Source: Fagopyrum homotropicum
Lineage: Eukaryota > Streptophyta > Magnoliopsida > Caryophyllales > Polygonaceae
Assembly: GCA_033239125.1 (NCBI GenBank)
Contig: BSWB01000001.1
Span: forward strand, 114,322,916 to 114,386,915
DNA: 64,000 bases
Reading direction: 5' to 3'
The notes under the pieces were generated by a model that saw only the letters and a list, made by a program, of their open reading frames with translations, was not told the DNA's origin and searched no databases. Position 1 is the stretch's first letter, and every line of letters starts with the position of its first letter. This document shows positions 46,541 to 58,208 of this stretch, in pieces. The position numbers and the translations under genes are program-made.

Positions 46541-48606
46541 CCTACTAGGCTCTTTTTGGTTTTTGTTAAATAAACTATACCCCATATTTTTTTTACCACT
46601 TTCATTTAATGTTAGGTAAAACTAATTAACCCTTCTATTTAAACAAAAATGTTTGTTATTTGTTATTTAAGTATAAGTTTTAATTTTTAAAAACTGAATT
46701 TGTTTTTTATTTTCTTTTATTAATTTTTTTTCTCTTTTTTATTTTCTTTATTTTTTTATTTTCTGGAATGAAGAATTTTTCACATACCGGAATTTCACAT
46801 ACCGGAATTTTCACATACCGGAATCTCCAATACCGGAATTTCACATACCGAAGCTTCACACACCGGAATTTCACATACCGGAAGTTATCATACCATACCG
46901 GAAGTTATCATATCATACCGGAAGTTATCATATCATACTGGACGTTATCATATCATACCGGAAGTTATCATACATGAAGTTATCATATCATATCGGAAGT
47001 TATCATACCGGAATTTATTTTTTTGTTTTCTTTTATTTTTTTGTCTTGTTTATTTTCTTTATTTATTTTTTTATTTTTTTGGAATGCATACCGGAGTTTC
47101 ACATACCGGAAGTTCACATACCAGAGCTTTACATACCGAAAGTTATCATACCGGAAGTTATCATACTGAAAGTTATCATATCATACCAGAAGTTATCATA
47201 CCGGAAGTTATCATATCATACCGGAAGTTATCATACCGGAAGTTATCATATCAGAAGTAATCATACCGGAAGTTATCATACCGGAAGTTATACCAAACAA
47301 ACTGATTTTATGTCATAGTTTAGAATTAAAAATTACATACCGGAGAATTACATACCAAAGAATTACATACCAGAGAATTACATACCGGAAGTTATAAAAA
47401 TGGTATGAGCAAAAACGCAACATTCAGGTATCAACCTTGAAGCAACAAAAATGTCTCAAAAAATGGTATAACCTTCTTTTTTGTCCAGAGACGATCAAGA
47501 CCACTGTCAGCATCACCTTGAGCGAGCAAAGGTTGTAAATTCACCAGTGTAAACATCATTGGCATCCGGTATGAACTTCCGGTATAAAAAAATTTCGGTA
47601 TGAACTTCCGGTATGAAAATTTTCGTTATGAACATCTGGTATGAACTTTTGCTATGAACTTCCGGTATGAACGGTATGAACTTCCGGTATAAAAAATTTC
47701 GGTATGAAAAACTTCGTTATGAACTTTCGGTATGAACTTCCGGTATGAACGGTATGAACTTCCAGTATGAACTTTCGGTATGAAGTTCCGGTATAAAAAA
47801 TTTTGGTAAGAACTTCCGGTATGAAAAACTTCGTTATGAACTTCCGGTATGAACTTTTGGTATGAACTTCCGGTATAAAAAATTTTTGTATGAACTTCCG
47901 GTATGAAAAATTTCGTTATGAACTTCCGGTAAGAAGTTCCGGCATGAACTTCCGGTAAAAAAAATTTCAGTATGAACTTTCGGTATGAAAAACTTCATTA
48001 TGAACTTCCGGTATGAACTTTCGGTATGAACTTCCGGTATAAAAAATTTCGGTAAGAACTTCCGGTATGAAAAATTTCGTTATGAACTTCCGGTATGAAC
48101 TTTTGGTATGAACTTCCGGTATAAAAATTTTGGTATGAACTTCCGGTATGAAAAACTTCGTTATGAACTTCCGGTATGAAAAACTTCGTTATGAACTTCC
48201 GGTATGAACTTCCGGTATAAAAAATTTCGGTATGAACTTCAGGTATGAACTTCCGGTATGAACATCCGGTATGAACTTCCGGTATAAAAGATTTCGGTAG
48301 AACTTCCGGTATGAAAAATTTCCTTATGAACTTCCGGTATGTAAAATGTTGGGTATGTAAATGTCCGGTATGTAAATGTCCAGTATATAAAATGTCCGGT
48401 ATGAAAACAGAAAATAAAAAGGAAAATAAAATAAAATAAAATAAAAAACAAATTCAATAATTAAAATCAAAATTTACATACCAAACATCAAATATTCTTT
48501 ATTTTTTAATAGAAAGGTTAATTAGTTTTACCTTACTATTAAATGAAAGTGGTAAAAAAATCATGGGGTATATTTACTAAATAGAAAGCTAGAAAAGGCC
48601 TAGTTA
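46541..48606. mobile_element. Foldback element with iterated ACCGGAAGTT arms
   Basis: The outer 100 bases are inverted (46541-46640 against 48505-48606: 'ACTATACCCCAT', 'TACCACTTTCATTTAATG', 'GTAAAACTAATTAACC'). Inside, the left arm (46765-47400) is dozens of CATACCGGAAGTTATCAT units and the right arm (47560-48400) is dozens of the complement, AACTTCCGGTATGAA. The 160-bp centre (47400-47560) is unique. No transposase and no clear target duplication. The ends match the small MITEs at 31413 and 51706. Confidence 0.85.
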
Positions 48607-48714
48607 GTATACAATAAAATAAAAAAGCTTACTTACCTAATTAGCCCATAAAAATATCAGATGTGAGGGTGACATGTGTAATGCCATGTCACCAATATAT
48701 TTTTTTTTGGAAAA

Positions 48715-49140
48715 AACAATTAGTAATAAAAATATGAATACTGACTCTAACAAAAAAATGAACAATTATTAATAAAAATATGAACATTGACTCTTAAAAG
48801 ATTGAACACTTACTCTGAATATTATAAACACGATAAATGTAAAAAAAAAAAAAACACATACTCGTAAAAAAATGAACATCATATTTTTTGACACAATTTG
48901 AAAGAAAAATATAATTTTGAAAAAAAAATATATCCAAAAACATGTTTTAAAAAAATACAAAAATGAACAATTAATGTTAAAAAAAGGAACAGTTAGTATT
49001 GGGAAAAAAATGAACATTAATCAGTACAATGACTCTTTAAAAATGAACACTTACTTTAAAACACATGAACATCATTGTTGTAAGAAAAATGAACACATAC
49101 TTGTAAAAATATAAACACTGATTTTCATTTACAAAAAGAA
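48715..49140. repeat. Degenerate 'AATGAACA...ACTCT' repeats
   Basis: Loose A-rich repeats such as AAAAATATGAACATTGACTCT and AAAAATGAACACTTACT recur about every 40 bases. No gene. Confidence 0.5.
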
Positions 49141-49238
49141 AATCTGGAAAAAGAAAAAAAAATTGTGACATGGCTTGTCACATGTCGCCACCCCAGCTCT
49201 TTTATTGCTATCTCGAAGGATACTCCTCACCAGAATTG

Positions 49239-49240
<2 letters not shown>

Positions 49241-49291
<51 letters not shown>
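49241..49291. repeat. (AT)n microsatellite
   Basis: About 50 bases of uninterrupted AT. Confidence 0.95.
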
Positions 49292-49295
<4 letters not shown>

Positions 49296-49822
49296 TTGAA
49301 TTTATAATATACACATATTTGATTATATAATGTTAAATACAAAGTAATACATATAATCGTGTTATATCCGAACTATTCAAGTGGTCGTGAATACAACTAT
49401 GACTACATTTAGGGCTTTATCAAGCTATGAAATTTTCGTTAGGTATTTTTAGGTTTTTATTTTTTTTCCACACCGTGCCCTTATATTCATTTTCCCATTA
49501 ATAACTTTTTTCTTTTTGTCATTACTGGCGGTTAATTAATAAAAATCAGAAAATAAGATTACAAGTTCAAAAAATTATAATCTTATCTTACATATATTTT
49601 AGGAGAAACAATTAATTCCACGTGTCTAACCATGAGAAATTTAACGGCCACATGTCATTATAGTAAGTAACAACAGCACCAAAAAATCTTAATAAAGTTT
49701 TTAAAATTTTAAAATCTATTTTTTTTTTTCTAAATATTTGAACAAAATTTGGATCTAATCACCGAATCTGGAGATTAAGTGCTTGTGTTTCATTTAGTTT
49801 ATAAACCCTAAATTTAAATTTT

Positions 49823-50197
49823 GTAGGTGTTTACTTGGGAATTGGTTTATTTCTCTACGAGTTTATTTGGGTTTATAAACCACTCAAAAGTAAACTGTTT
49901 AGATCAAGGTTATTTTTGGTTGGATGAGTTTATTTTTGTTTAAAACCGATTTTGACCTTGTGTTTTTCCATCCCGATATTGTTTGTTCATCCTTGGGTAT
50001 TCAACGTTATTGTTCGAGGTTTTTAGGGACATGAGTGTCTTTTGAAGTAAAATAAACCAAAAAATAAACTCCAAGTAAATGACCTTACTTGGTTTATCTA
50101 TATAAACCCGTAGAAAAATAAAACCGAAAATAAACTATTAACCCATTTAGTTTATAAACCCGAAAATAAACCAAACTACAAGTAAACATGCCCTAAG
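49823..50197. mobile_element. MITE with TTTACTTGG-type inverted ends
   Basis: Left 'GTGTTTACTTGGGAATTGGTTTATTTCTC...GGGTTTATAAAC' and right complement 'GGGCATGTTTACTTGTAGTTTGGTTTATTTTCGGGTTTATAAAC'. About 370 bp, non-coding. A half copy is at 46395-46470. Confidence 0.55.
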
Positions 50198-50209
50198 AAT
50201 AACTGAATC

Positions 50210-50500
50210 CCACTCCGTCTATAATACTATTTATGCACAATATTTCTATACGTATTTGCGTATAGACTCCGTCTATATAACTTTTTGTTGCATTCCATTC
50301 CGTCTATAACCTTATTTTAACCTTACTTTCTCTTTTTTCCCATAAAATATTTGAGAAAAAATAAATTACAAAAAAATATTATTGGTTTATTTGTGGAGGA
50401 GTAGGACCCATTTTAATTTGCACCCTTGGAGGATGACGTCTATATTTGAACGGAATGAATTTTTATTTAACTATTTAGACGGAGATAATACATCGGATGT
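50210..50500. mobile_element. Possible Stowaway-like MITE
   Basis: 'ACTCCGTCTATAA' near 50213 is answered by 'ATTTAGACGGAG' near 50470, with a partial inner repeat 'AGACTCCGTCTATA' at 50264. Ends and duplication are not clear. Confidence 0.35.
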
Positions 50501-51209
50501 AGGAGTTTGTTTTAGATAGGAGTGTAAAATTTAACCTTCTAACTAGGGATGTAGATAGTCTAAAAATAAATTCTACACTATTTGCAATTTAAATATACTT
50601 TTTTAAATTGAAGAATTAAAAAAAAAATCATTTTTTTGACGTGATATTTTTGTATCAAGTATTCTACTTATTTGTTTTTATTTAAAAGTTAAGGTGATTT
50701 TTATTGAAAAAAAACTATTTTGTTAGCTATATTTGTATGTTATTTTCATTTTTTTTTACAATCTCAACAATTCAATTTTTTAAAACTATATAAGAAAATT
50801 AATTTTGGATGTCATTTAAAGGTTACTAATCTGGTTGTAAAGATTAAAAAGAAAATATAAACATAAATTTTGGATGCCATTAAAAAAAGCTATAATCCTA
50901 TATGATTACCTTACTTACAGAAATGGATTTAGTCATTTTTATTGCTACGTTCATTTTTGAAATCAGTATATAGTGATAATTTTGCCTAACAATTTTTCTA
51001 ATTTCTATTTTTTTATGGCCTATATAACAATCATCTCAAACAACTCTACATTCTCACGTCTAGTTATAACTTTTTTACAATGCTAATTATTTTCCTTTTT
51101 TACAAAAATCTACAGGAACACAATGAAGAATGGAAAATTACAAATTGGTTTCGATGCTATCTAAACATGCAATCTCATGTCAGGTTATTTATAGAAATGA
51201 GGAGTGAAG

Positions 51210-51426
51210 TTATGAAAAAACGGAAGGTGCAAAAGCTTTAGTAGAAGGCCCGACAACCATGGCTCTAGCATTGGATAAGCAATAATTCGGAGCATCAAAG
51301 CCGAGCGGGAGAATGAATTTCATGTGAATAACATAGTAAAGAAAAACGGACATCAATCCGTAGAGGAGCTCTAGGGAGAAGAGGAAGGCGAAGCCATCAC
51401 CTTGATTGTAGTTGTAAAATGCTTTT
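51210..51426 (-). pseudogene. Captured exon-like frame in the Helitron, membrane-like
   Basis: A minus frame of over 70 codons without a stop: YNYNQGDGFAFLFSLELL, then YGLMSVFLYYVIHMKFILPL, then GFDAPNYCLSNARAMVVG and PSTKAFAPSVFS, ending in TAA at 51210-51212. It contains one or two hydrophobic segments. It does not start with a conserved Met and stands alone in AT-rich DNA, which fits an exon picked up by the Helitron. Family not recognised. Confidence 0.4.
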
Positions 51427-51705
51427 GAACGTATATGAATTGTTTATTTGATTGTGTTTATACATCCCAATCGAACAACACATGCAACTTTAACACAGTT
51501 CCAAACCTTCTGAACTGAGTTTATGGAATCAAGGCAATATAGGCTAACAATTTTTAGTCAAATTCTCTTCCCGTCCACTCTCATACATATTGATAAATTA
51601 ACCATCAATTGTTTTAAGAAATATTGTGTAAATAAAAGATTAAAAAAATAATTTTCTTCTTCTTTATATTTTCAACAAATGGTAGGTAAACACAAATAAC
51701 ATAGG

Positions 51706-51886
51706 ACAATTTTGGTAACTAGGCCTTTTTTGAAAAATTATAGAAGTAACTAGGCCTTTTAATGTTTCAATTAAGTAAATATACCCCAACCTTTTGTATT
51801 TATTCTCAAACTCTACATACTCTTTTCTCAAGGGGTACATTTATTAACACAAAAGTAGAAAAAGCCTAGTAAACTAAGTTATTTCA
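51706..51886. mobile_element. Small MITE, copy 2
   Basis: Same element as 31413-31592, roughly 90% alike by eye, including the shared outer phrases CAATTTTGGTAACTAGGCC and TTATTTCAA. Confidence 0.65.
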
Positions 51887-52290
51887 ATAAATATAATAGC
51901 ATTAGACTTTTAAAATGGGACTTAAAATGAATATTTTATAATATAGAAGTTAATAAAAAAATTGAAACCAATTAATGTATAGATTGATTCAATATGTATT
52001 TTTACCTGTAGAAGGTACTCTTCGGCCTTCGCTATAAAAATCAATCTGGGTTATTATTCTCAAGCCAATTAATATACAAGTCACTTCCGATCCTCTTCGC
52101 TTTATAAATATTGTAAAACAATATTGTATATTTACTTTTTTAACTATAAATATCATCTAATGTTTGTCCAATTTTTCATCAAAATTAACGAACTTATAAC
52201 TTTTATCAATACATTTATATATGGATTAAAAATAATGATATATATATTAAAAATAAAATAGTATTATATCTATCCAACATTATTGAAAAC

Positions 52291-52317
52291 CCGCACACGG
52301 TGCGGATATTACACTAG
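52291..52317 (+). promoter_or_regulatory. Helitron 3' terminal hairpin and CTAG end
   Basis: Stem CCGCAC/GTGCGG, 3-base loop, then eight bases to CTAG|T. This is the standard Helitron replication-termination signature. Confidence 0.7.
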
Positions 52318-52692
52318 TATATATTAAGAAGAAGCACTTAATTCCACGTGTCTAGCCATGGGATAAGGATAAACAATTTTAACATTCTTCAGTTAACAGC
52401 CGACTAGCCCACCACAAGTCTTCATTTAGTCACCTCTCTCTTACGTGTGATAAGGATAAACAAATATGAATCACATCCCTAACAAATGTATAACAAATAA
52501 AGAAATGCAGTTAAGATATTCAACAAGCGTTTGTTATGAGGGTGAGATCTTTAATGCCTACAACCATCTTATAAATAAGATGCAAACTATCCGCTAAATC
52601 CCTCAACCCCATCCCCTACTACAAAATTGCACATACGTACAATTTCCTTAACCCCCTCTCCTACTTCAAATTTATTCTTTTGTTGAACATTC

Positions 52693-53211
52693 ATGGCTGT
52701 TGAAACCGTCCACATTTCTGACTTGAATATGAAAGTCAATTCGTCTACAAAGCTTCGAGTTCGTGTTCTTCATATATGGCAAGGCAATGGTCAATTGGTT
52801 GCTTTTGGAGATCTTACTTCTTGCATCGTCGGTCGACAAAAAGTTGAGCATACCTGAATTGAAATCCGCCTCAAAAATGGGTATTCGGCACTATACTACA
52901 ATTCGATTTCAAATTGATTCTGATTTTTTTTTTCTATTTATAATTTGTTAGCTAATATTTGCTAAAATATGTTCTAACGTAATTTATTTTTGTAGCAATA
53001 ATACAATAAGTTGTACTCTGTGGGATAACTATGCTAAACAAGTCAGTTCTTATGTTGACACTTTTGCTAATAAGAATATTGTTGTTATCATACAATTCGG
53101 AAAACTTTGGCTTTACCGAGGCCATTATGATATCTCCAACGTCGTTGGTGCTACTCGTGTTTTCATTGATGTTTTGAGTATTCGTGAAATCAGGGAGTTT
53201 AAGACTGACTA
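52693..53211 (+). pseudogene. RPA-like OB-fold protein, Helitron-associated type, broken
   Basis: A frame from Met 52693 (MAVETVHISDLNMKVNSSTKLRVRVLHIWQ) matches the first OB fold of RPA1-like proteins carried by plant Helitrons and their relatives, with a stop at about 52855. An AT-rich intron-like stretch ends TTTTTGTAG at 52997. The next piece (52998-53211) reads TISCTLWDNYAKQVSSYVDTFANKNIVVIIQFGKLWLYRG and NVVGATRVFIDVLSIREIREF, the second OB fold. Single-stranded-DNA binding would be its role. Truncated after the second fold; no zinc-ribbon domain follows. Probably belonged to the Helitron whose 5' tip is at 52318. Confidence 0.7.
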
Positions 53212-53619
53212 AGTATTTGTTTTAAATTATCTCCTTTGATTTCATTGACACATAATATTATTTTTGTTATGTATTTTCTCACTTTATTAACTTAAACTGC
53301 TTTTAGATTGGAAGATACATGTGACAGAGATATTCATACGTACACTTATTGATCATATATGTTATCATTGCTTCTACTTATATAGAACAGTATATTCTAA
53401 TGATATCATATGATATATATATATATGGGAACCAAGACAGAATCTAGAGCTTCTATTGAAATATACAAGAAGTTTTCATGTGTTTTAATCGAGGGTTATG
53501 CTTGCCTTATATCCCAATTTAATGCTTTTCAAAAGATAGAACATCGTAGAATTAGCGAGCACAAATTCTCTATTGCGTTATTTGAAAAACCGAGTAGGGG
53601 ATTAATAAGGATATAAATA
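53212..53619. other. AT-rich spacer
   Basis: No gene recognised. A short plus frame at 53410-53616 (IEIYKKFSCVLIEGYACLISQFNAFQ) resembles nothing I know. Confidence 0.4.
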
Positions 53620-53659
53620 TTCTAGAAGGGGGTTGAATAGAATATGAGAACTTTTCGCA

Positions 53660-53765
53660 ATATCGGATATCAAGGCCTTGAAGTTGATCTCTGCGCTTAG
53701 TGGCAAAATTGTTTCTCAAGACTTTGAAGTGGATTTCAAGGCCTTGACTTCGAAACTTGCAGAAA
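53660..53765. repeat. TTTCAAGGCCTTGAAA palindromic words in N
   Basis: Three variants here (ATCAAGGCCTTGAAG, TTCTCAAGACTTTGAAG, TTTCAAGGCCTTGAC) and four more at 57790-57895 on the other side of solo LTR I. Confidence 0.8.
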
Positions 53766-54040
53766 GTTGTTAGTCACAATAAAACACGATATAAGGTGCG
53801 GAATTAAAAAGACCGACACACGATATGTTTACGAAGTTCAGCCCTAATAGCCTACTCTCCACCTAGGGTTTCCGACCCTAGGATTCTAACTATCTATTAT
53901 CTACTTGTTGTGAGTGCTAGATACAACCTAGAAGAACTTTCCTTCTTCTCTCAATGTAGCCTCAATGCTACGATCTAGTCAACTCTATTCTAGCAATAAT
54001 ATCCTAGTTACTTCACAGAGTAGCGTTCTTGAGTATAACA

Positions 54041-56822
54041 CGTAACACCCCAAGTTTTCGGAACTCGGGGAGCTACTGGTTAGGACCTCACAGTGGGTCC
54101 CGACCTTAGTTTGATAACAACTTAACTAGATCTTACAACAAAGCACAAATAAGGAAAAACCAAAAATCATGAAATGTTTAATAATGTCATGAATGTGACC
54201 AGAAACACTAACAGCCGGTAATGATAATATCTCACAATCCGAGAACATGAAAAAGTCATAACTGAAAGACCAACAATAAAAGAAAACTGCAACTTGTCCT
54301 AAGAAGTACGACATCCCGGCTGACCACTACCATCCAGATCACTCGACATCCGCTCTAACCTGTGACAAGTTTAAACAACGATAAAACAATTATCTAACTA
54401 ATAAATATAAGCAGAATAATAAATAGCACAAACACATATAAGGAAATATAAACACCGAGCATGCTGACACTCAATCCAGTTATTATCTGATAGTTTAGGT
54501 GTTTCACTTCATCTCGTTTTAACAGTTGTGGCACGAGAAATCTTAAGATTTCTCGCCTCCATTCCATATCCAACTGGTGATGGTTTGACACACCTCCGCC
54601 GGTGGCGTCCCCGCAAACCAGGTATGGACTAGTCCCTAAAGAAACCCCAGCGCCCTCGGGCTAACTGAGCAGAATGCCACAACCCGTTACTCTTAGGCCA
54701 AATATGTAGGTCGGTCGATGATTACTATGAAATACACTAATACACACATCATTCAAACACCACTATCATCATTCACACTCATATCTGAAAGCTAGCTAAG
54801 TAAGCCCAAAGGACTTACCTGAGTCAGGTCTCGACTCTCTTAATTAATCACAACTCGATCTGTAACTGTAGAAAACTCAGTTGCCTGTCAAAGGTGGCAA
54901 GTGGATCAACACATTTCCTAGGTACTTAGAAGTCTAAGACTTCTAAGATGAAATATCCTATCAGAAGAGAAACTACTACAATACACATATAAGGTAAAAT
55001 GACCAATTTACCCTTGATCCCGAATCTTCCAAAAATCTCCTAATACATGCTTAAACTCTTACTTGGAACTAAATATTATATTTCTAACTCTTAAGAGTTA
55101 GTTTAGGTAGAATTTAGCAAACTACACATTTTTCTTACTTTCTAAAAAGGCACTAGGATCCAACTTTGGCTCCAAATATGAAGCTCAAATAAATTTATAA
55201 AAATTACGATAAAAATCCCTAGGTCTCCTATGTTATGCATTCTACTCATAGAAGCAAGAATTTCTTAAAACTGTCCAACCATCACTTCTACAAAATTCTC
55301 TAAAGTTGCATACAAAACCAGTAATTCTTTACTTAGTATTTTTCTGGGTTATTTCACAAACAACCTAACCAGTCCACTTTGAACCTTCACAGATCTAAAT
55401 CTAACCGTTGGATAAGTCCCAAATTTTGATACAATACAATATGCATATCACTCTATAACATACTAAAAATTGAATGGTGGATTCTATCTCTAAGGCATAG
55501 AATATATGCTCAAACTTGACTCTCAACATAGTTTCTAGAATCTTAAACAAATGTTGAAAGAGGTCAGATTCTATACTCACCAGCCTAACTTCCACTACCT
55601 TATGCTAGGCTTTTTGGAGGTCACTAGCTCGAGCCCTGCTACAACCAAACAACCCAATATACGCCCATCTCTTTAACTCTCGACTCAACAGAAATGATGG
55701 GTCTAAGGCTGATGGCTTACCTTGGTTTCAAAGATGTAGGAGAGTGCTATATCTGAGGAGGGATGGCTCGAAAGGGGACTGCACAAAAGATGATACATTA
55801 ACACCATCAAACCACACTCAGTTGACTCAGACATAAGAGACAAGGACGAAGGGATAGGAGGGACTCACCATTGGCTACTTCTTCAGCATATGTATGGAAT
55901 CCTTATACGAGTTCTTGTGACACATGTTAATCAAATTGCAGGACAAGGAGTAGCGTGCTGTTGCTAAGGCTGCTTTCTGTGGTCTGATCTGGAGGAGTAT
56001 GTGTTCACTAGAGGGATCCTTGTTTGCAGAGAAGAGGGTTCCTAGTGTGTTGGTGGTGTCTGGAAGTGAGCAGTAGACGGACGTCCCCCTGGTTGCCTCT
56101 ACTCCTGGCGTACGAAGCACTGCTGTCGTCGGCTGAGTTGGAGAAGGGCGATGTGAGAGCGTACGTGTGATGGTGAGATGGGAAGGCAACGATCTGCTCG
56201 CGTAAAAGAAGGGTCTGATCCGACTAGGAAGGAAAGAATACAAAATGTGGGATGCTTGCAAGGGGAATGGGATTGTTGCGTGATTATCGGCAGTTACGTG
56301 AAGATCCTACTCAGCAGCCGTTACATATAGTTAAGAGGGAGAGTGAAGGCCATTTCTCTTCTTCTTCTTGCTGGGCTCGAAGTGCTGCTGGGCCAGCACA
56401 CAAGCAAGGACAAATCCTTGGCTGGAGCAAAGGCAAGGGGATGGGCTGAAACAAGGTAAAAATAAGAGTGGGCTGAGGTTGTCAAAAAGTTGTCTCGGCC
56501 TTGTCAATATGTTGTCAAGCTTCGTCATGGTCTTGTCAAAATGTTGTCATGGCCTCGTCAAAACGTTGTCATGGTCTCTACAATAGGTTGTCATGACTTT
56601 GTCAAGGACATGTCAAGATATAACTTAGGGTTTGATAGATTAGGGTTTGTTTTAAAAACTCTATCATTTTATGTGAAGTGAGGTTACATAAAATGATAGA
56701 AATTTCACATAAAATGACAAAAAATTGAGATAGTGTGTACGACTAGGTAGAATGAGAAAGATCCAAGGCTCGAAATCCGGTTTGCTATGAGATTGAACGG
56801 AATAAAAATTCCAGATATTACA
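54041..56822 (-). mobile_element. Solo LTR I (2782 bp), target duplication TAACA
   Basis: Plus-strand edges CGTAACACCCC (first T mutated to C) and ATATTACA, flanked by TAACA (54036-54040 and 56823-56827). Minus orientation. It shares the Tekay/Del-type blocks: GTAAGTCCTTTGGGCTTAC donor hairpin (54800-54818), GGTCAGCCGGG (54311-54323) and the terminal 'GGACCTCACAGTGGGTCCCGACC' region. It is inserted in the LTR of N. Confidence 0.9.
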
Positions 56823-57904
56823 TAACACTAAAATGATATTCCAATGGAGCTCTTGTGTTTCTTTTACTCTATCGAATCAACTAAAGTATGTTCAAAGTGG
56901 AAGATAAACTTTTGGATCGATGAAGATGTCTTGTATGATCGCTTCTTGGTTGGATACTTCATCTTCAATCAATATCTTCTTTTATAGTCTTCTATGGATG
57001 ATCTTCTTCTAGCCGTTGTCTTGCAACCGTTACAACGCCTATCTTCCATAGAATCCGATGTTTGTTTGAGCGAGATCTTCTCATACTAGCCGTTACAAAA
57101 AAGATCTTATTGCAGCCGATATCTTCTCTTCAACGTTCTTCACTTGAAAGCCGTTGGATGTCTTCAAGTAAAATCTTCATCGTGATCTTCTCCTCAACAA
57201 ACTTCTTTAGCTGAGAACTTCTCTTCGTATCCGTTTGATATCTTCTCTTTATGATCTTCTCTTTAAACGATATTCAACCGAGATCTTCTTTCATAGATCT
57301 TCTTGTTGGTTTGTTTGTTAGCCGTTTAAGATATTCTCCTAGATCTTCTCCTTTGGTTGTCGTAGGTCCGTTGTTGTATTAAATCTCATTGCTGAGATCT
57401 TCCTTGTAACGCTATCCAAGACTTGCACACATTTTAACAAACAAAACAAGACAAGCAATCTAAAAATATAATTAATAATTGTTAGTTTATAATACCGCAT
57501 TTATATGTTAAGTATTCCATCATTTAAATAACATAATTAATATCAAAGGTGGAGTTATCAATCTCCCCCCTGATGGAAGACAAAACAAATACCGTACCTA
57601 CATTTAATGTTAGATATATGCATGCATAAAAATATTTAAAAAATAGCAGAATGCAAAAATGCCGGATCCCATAATTTCTCCCCCTTTGTCTTTCAACAAG
57701 GGAGAAAAATAGTTAATGCACGGGAGTTTGAAAATATTATAAACCCAAGTTCAACACAAACAAGTTTTAAAATGGCCCACAAACGCATTTCAAGGCCTTG
57801 AAAGTTAAAACAAAGAAAATTTGAAGTGCATGTCAAGGCCTTGACATCCAGTTTCAAGGTCTTGAAATAGATTTCAAGGCTTTGAAATCTATTCTTGGTT
57901 ATCT

Positions 57905-58208
57905 TCATAAAATTTCTTCCCCCACCTTGAGTGTGCAGTTCCTTTGCTTCTGTCACGCACCTCCTTTTCTAGTCGTCGTTTTTTCTCTTCTTTTTGATAC
58001 TACTTCACGAATGCATATTCTTCTACTGTCAGAGTAGTTGGTTCTACAAGAGTGGGATGAAGAATAGGTTTATTCTGCACATTCCTTTGACAATTTAGAA
58101 GTACGTTCGCAACTTTCTCCTGTGTATGTTGAGCAACATCTTCAGTTAATGACATAATGTTTCCTGTGGCAGTGAAGGTGAGAGCATTCAAGGGAAACAT
58201 TTGGTTTA
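57905..58208 (-). pseudogene. Coding tail of N, env-like or pol-downstream frame
   Basis: 58200-58000 reads MFPLNALTFTATGNIMSLTEDVAQHTQEKVANVLLNCQRN, a helical segment with no catalytic motif. 57956-57905 adds MTEAKELHTQGGG in another frame. Position just before the polypurine tracts suggests the C-terminus of the extra ORF of SIRE-type elements. Cut at 58209 by element C. Confidence 0.35.

Larger units (their letters stand above)
49586..52317 (+). mobile_element. Probable Helitron (2.7 kb) with captured exon
   Basis: 3' end: a 6-bp-stem hairpin CCGCAC-ACG-GTGCGG (52291-52305), then ATATTACA and CTAG (52314-52317), followed by T. Candidate 5' end TCTTACATATATTTTAGGAG at 49586, preceded by A, giving the A^T target expected of Helitrons. 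The subterminal phrase AATTCCACGTGTCTA(A/G)CCATG occurs after this 5' end (49615 on) and again right after the 3' end (52333 on), as if one Helitron had inserted at the 5' tip of another. No Rep/helicase frame: non-autonomous. The 3' end is firmer than the 5' end. Confidence 0.5.
53620..58208 (-). mobile_element. SIRE-like Ty1/copia element N: 3' LTR and env-like end, split by I and C
   Basis: Read on the minus strand: a coding tail (58208-57900, continuing under C), a tract AAAGGGGGAGAAA (about 57675-57690), a second tract AGGGGGGAGA (about 57563-57573), then LTR-like DNA from about 57556 down to about 53620 containing 'CTATTCAACCCCCTTCTAG' near its end. Successive GGGGGAGA tracts and this LTR phrase are typical of SIRE/Maximus-type copia elements. 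Solo LTR I lies inside, so the LTR itself is about 1.2 kb. Exact LTR ends and a duplication were not found. Confidence 0.45.

Noticed and set aside
46768..47318. Frames made of 'HTGSYH'/'IPEVHIPE' repeats
   Set aside because: They are translations of the ACCGGAAGTT tandem words in the foldback element.
46765..48400. CRISPR-like array from the regular ACCGGAAGTT spacing
   Set aside because: Eukaryotic context, no unique spacers, and the units invert around a centre; it is a foldback repeat.
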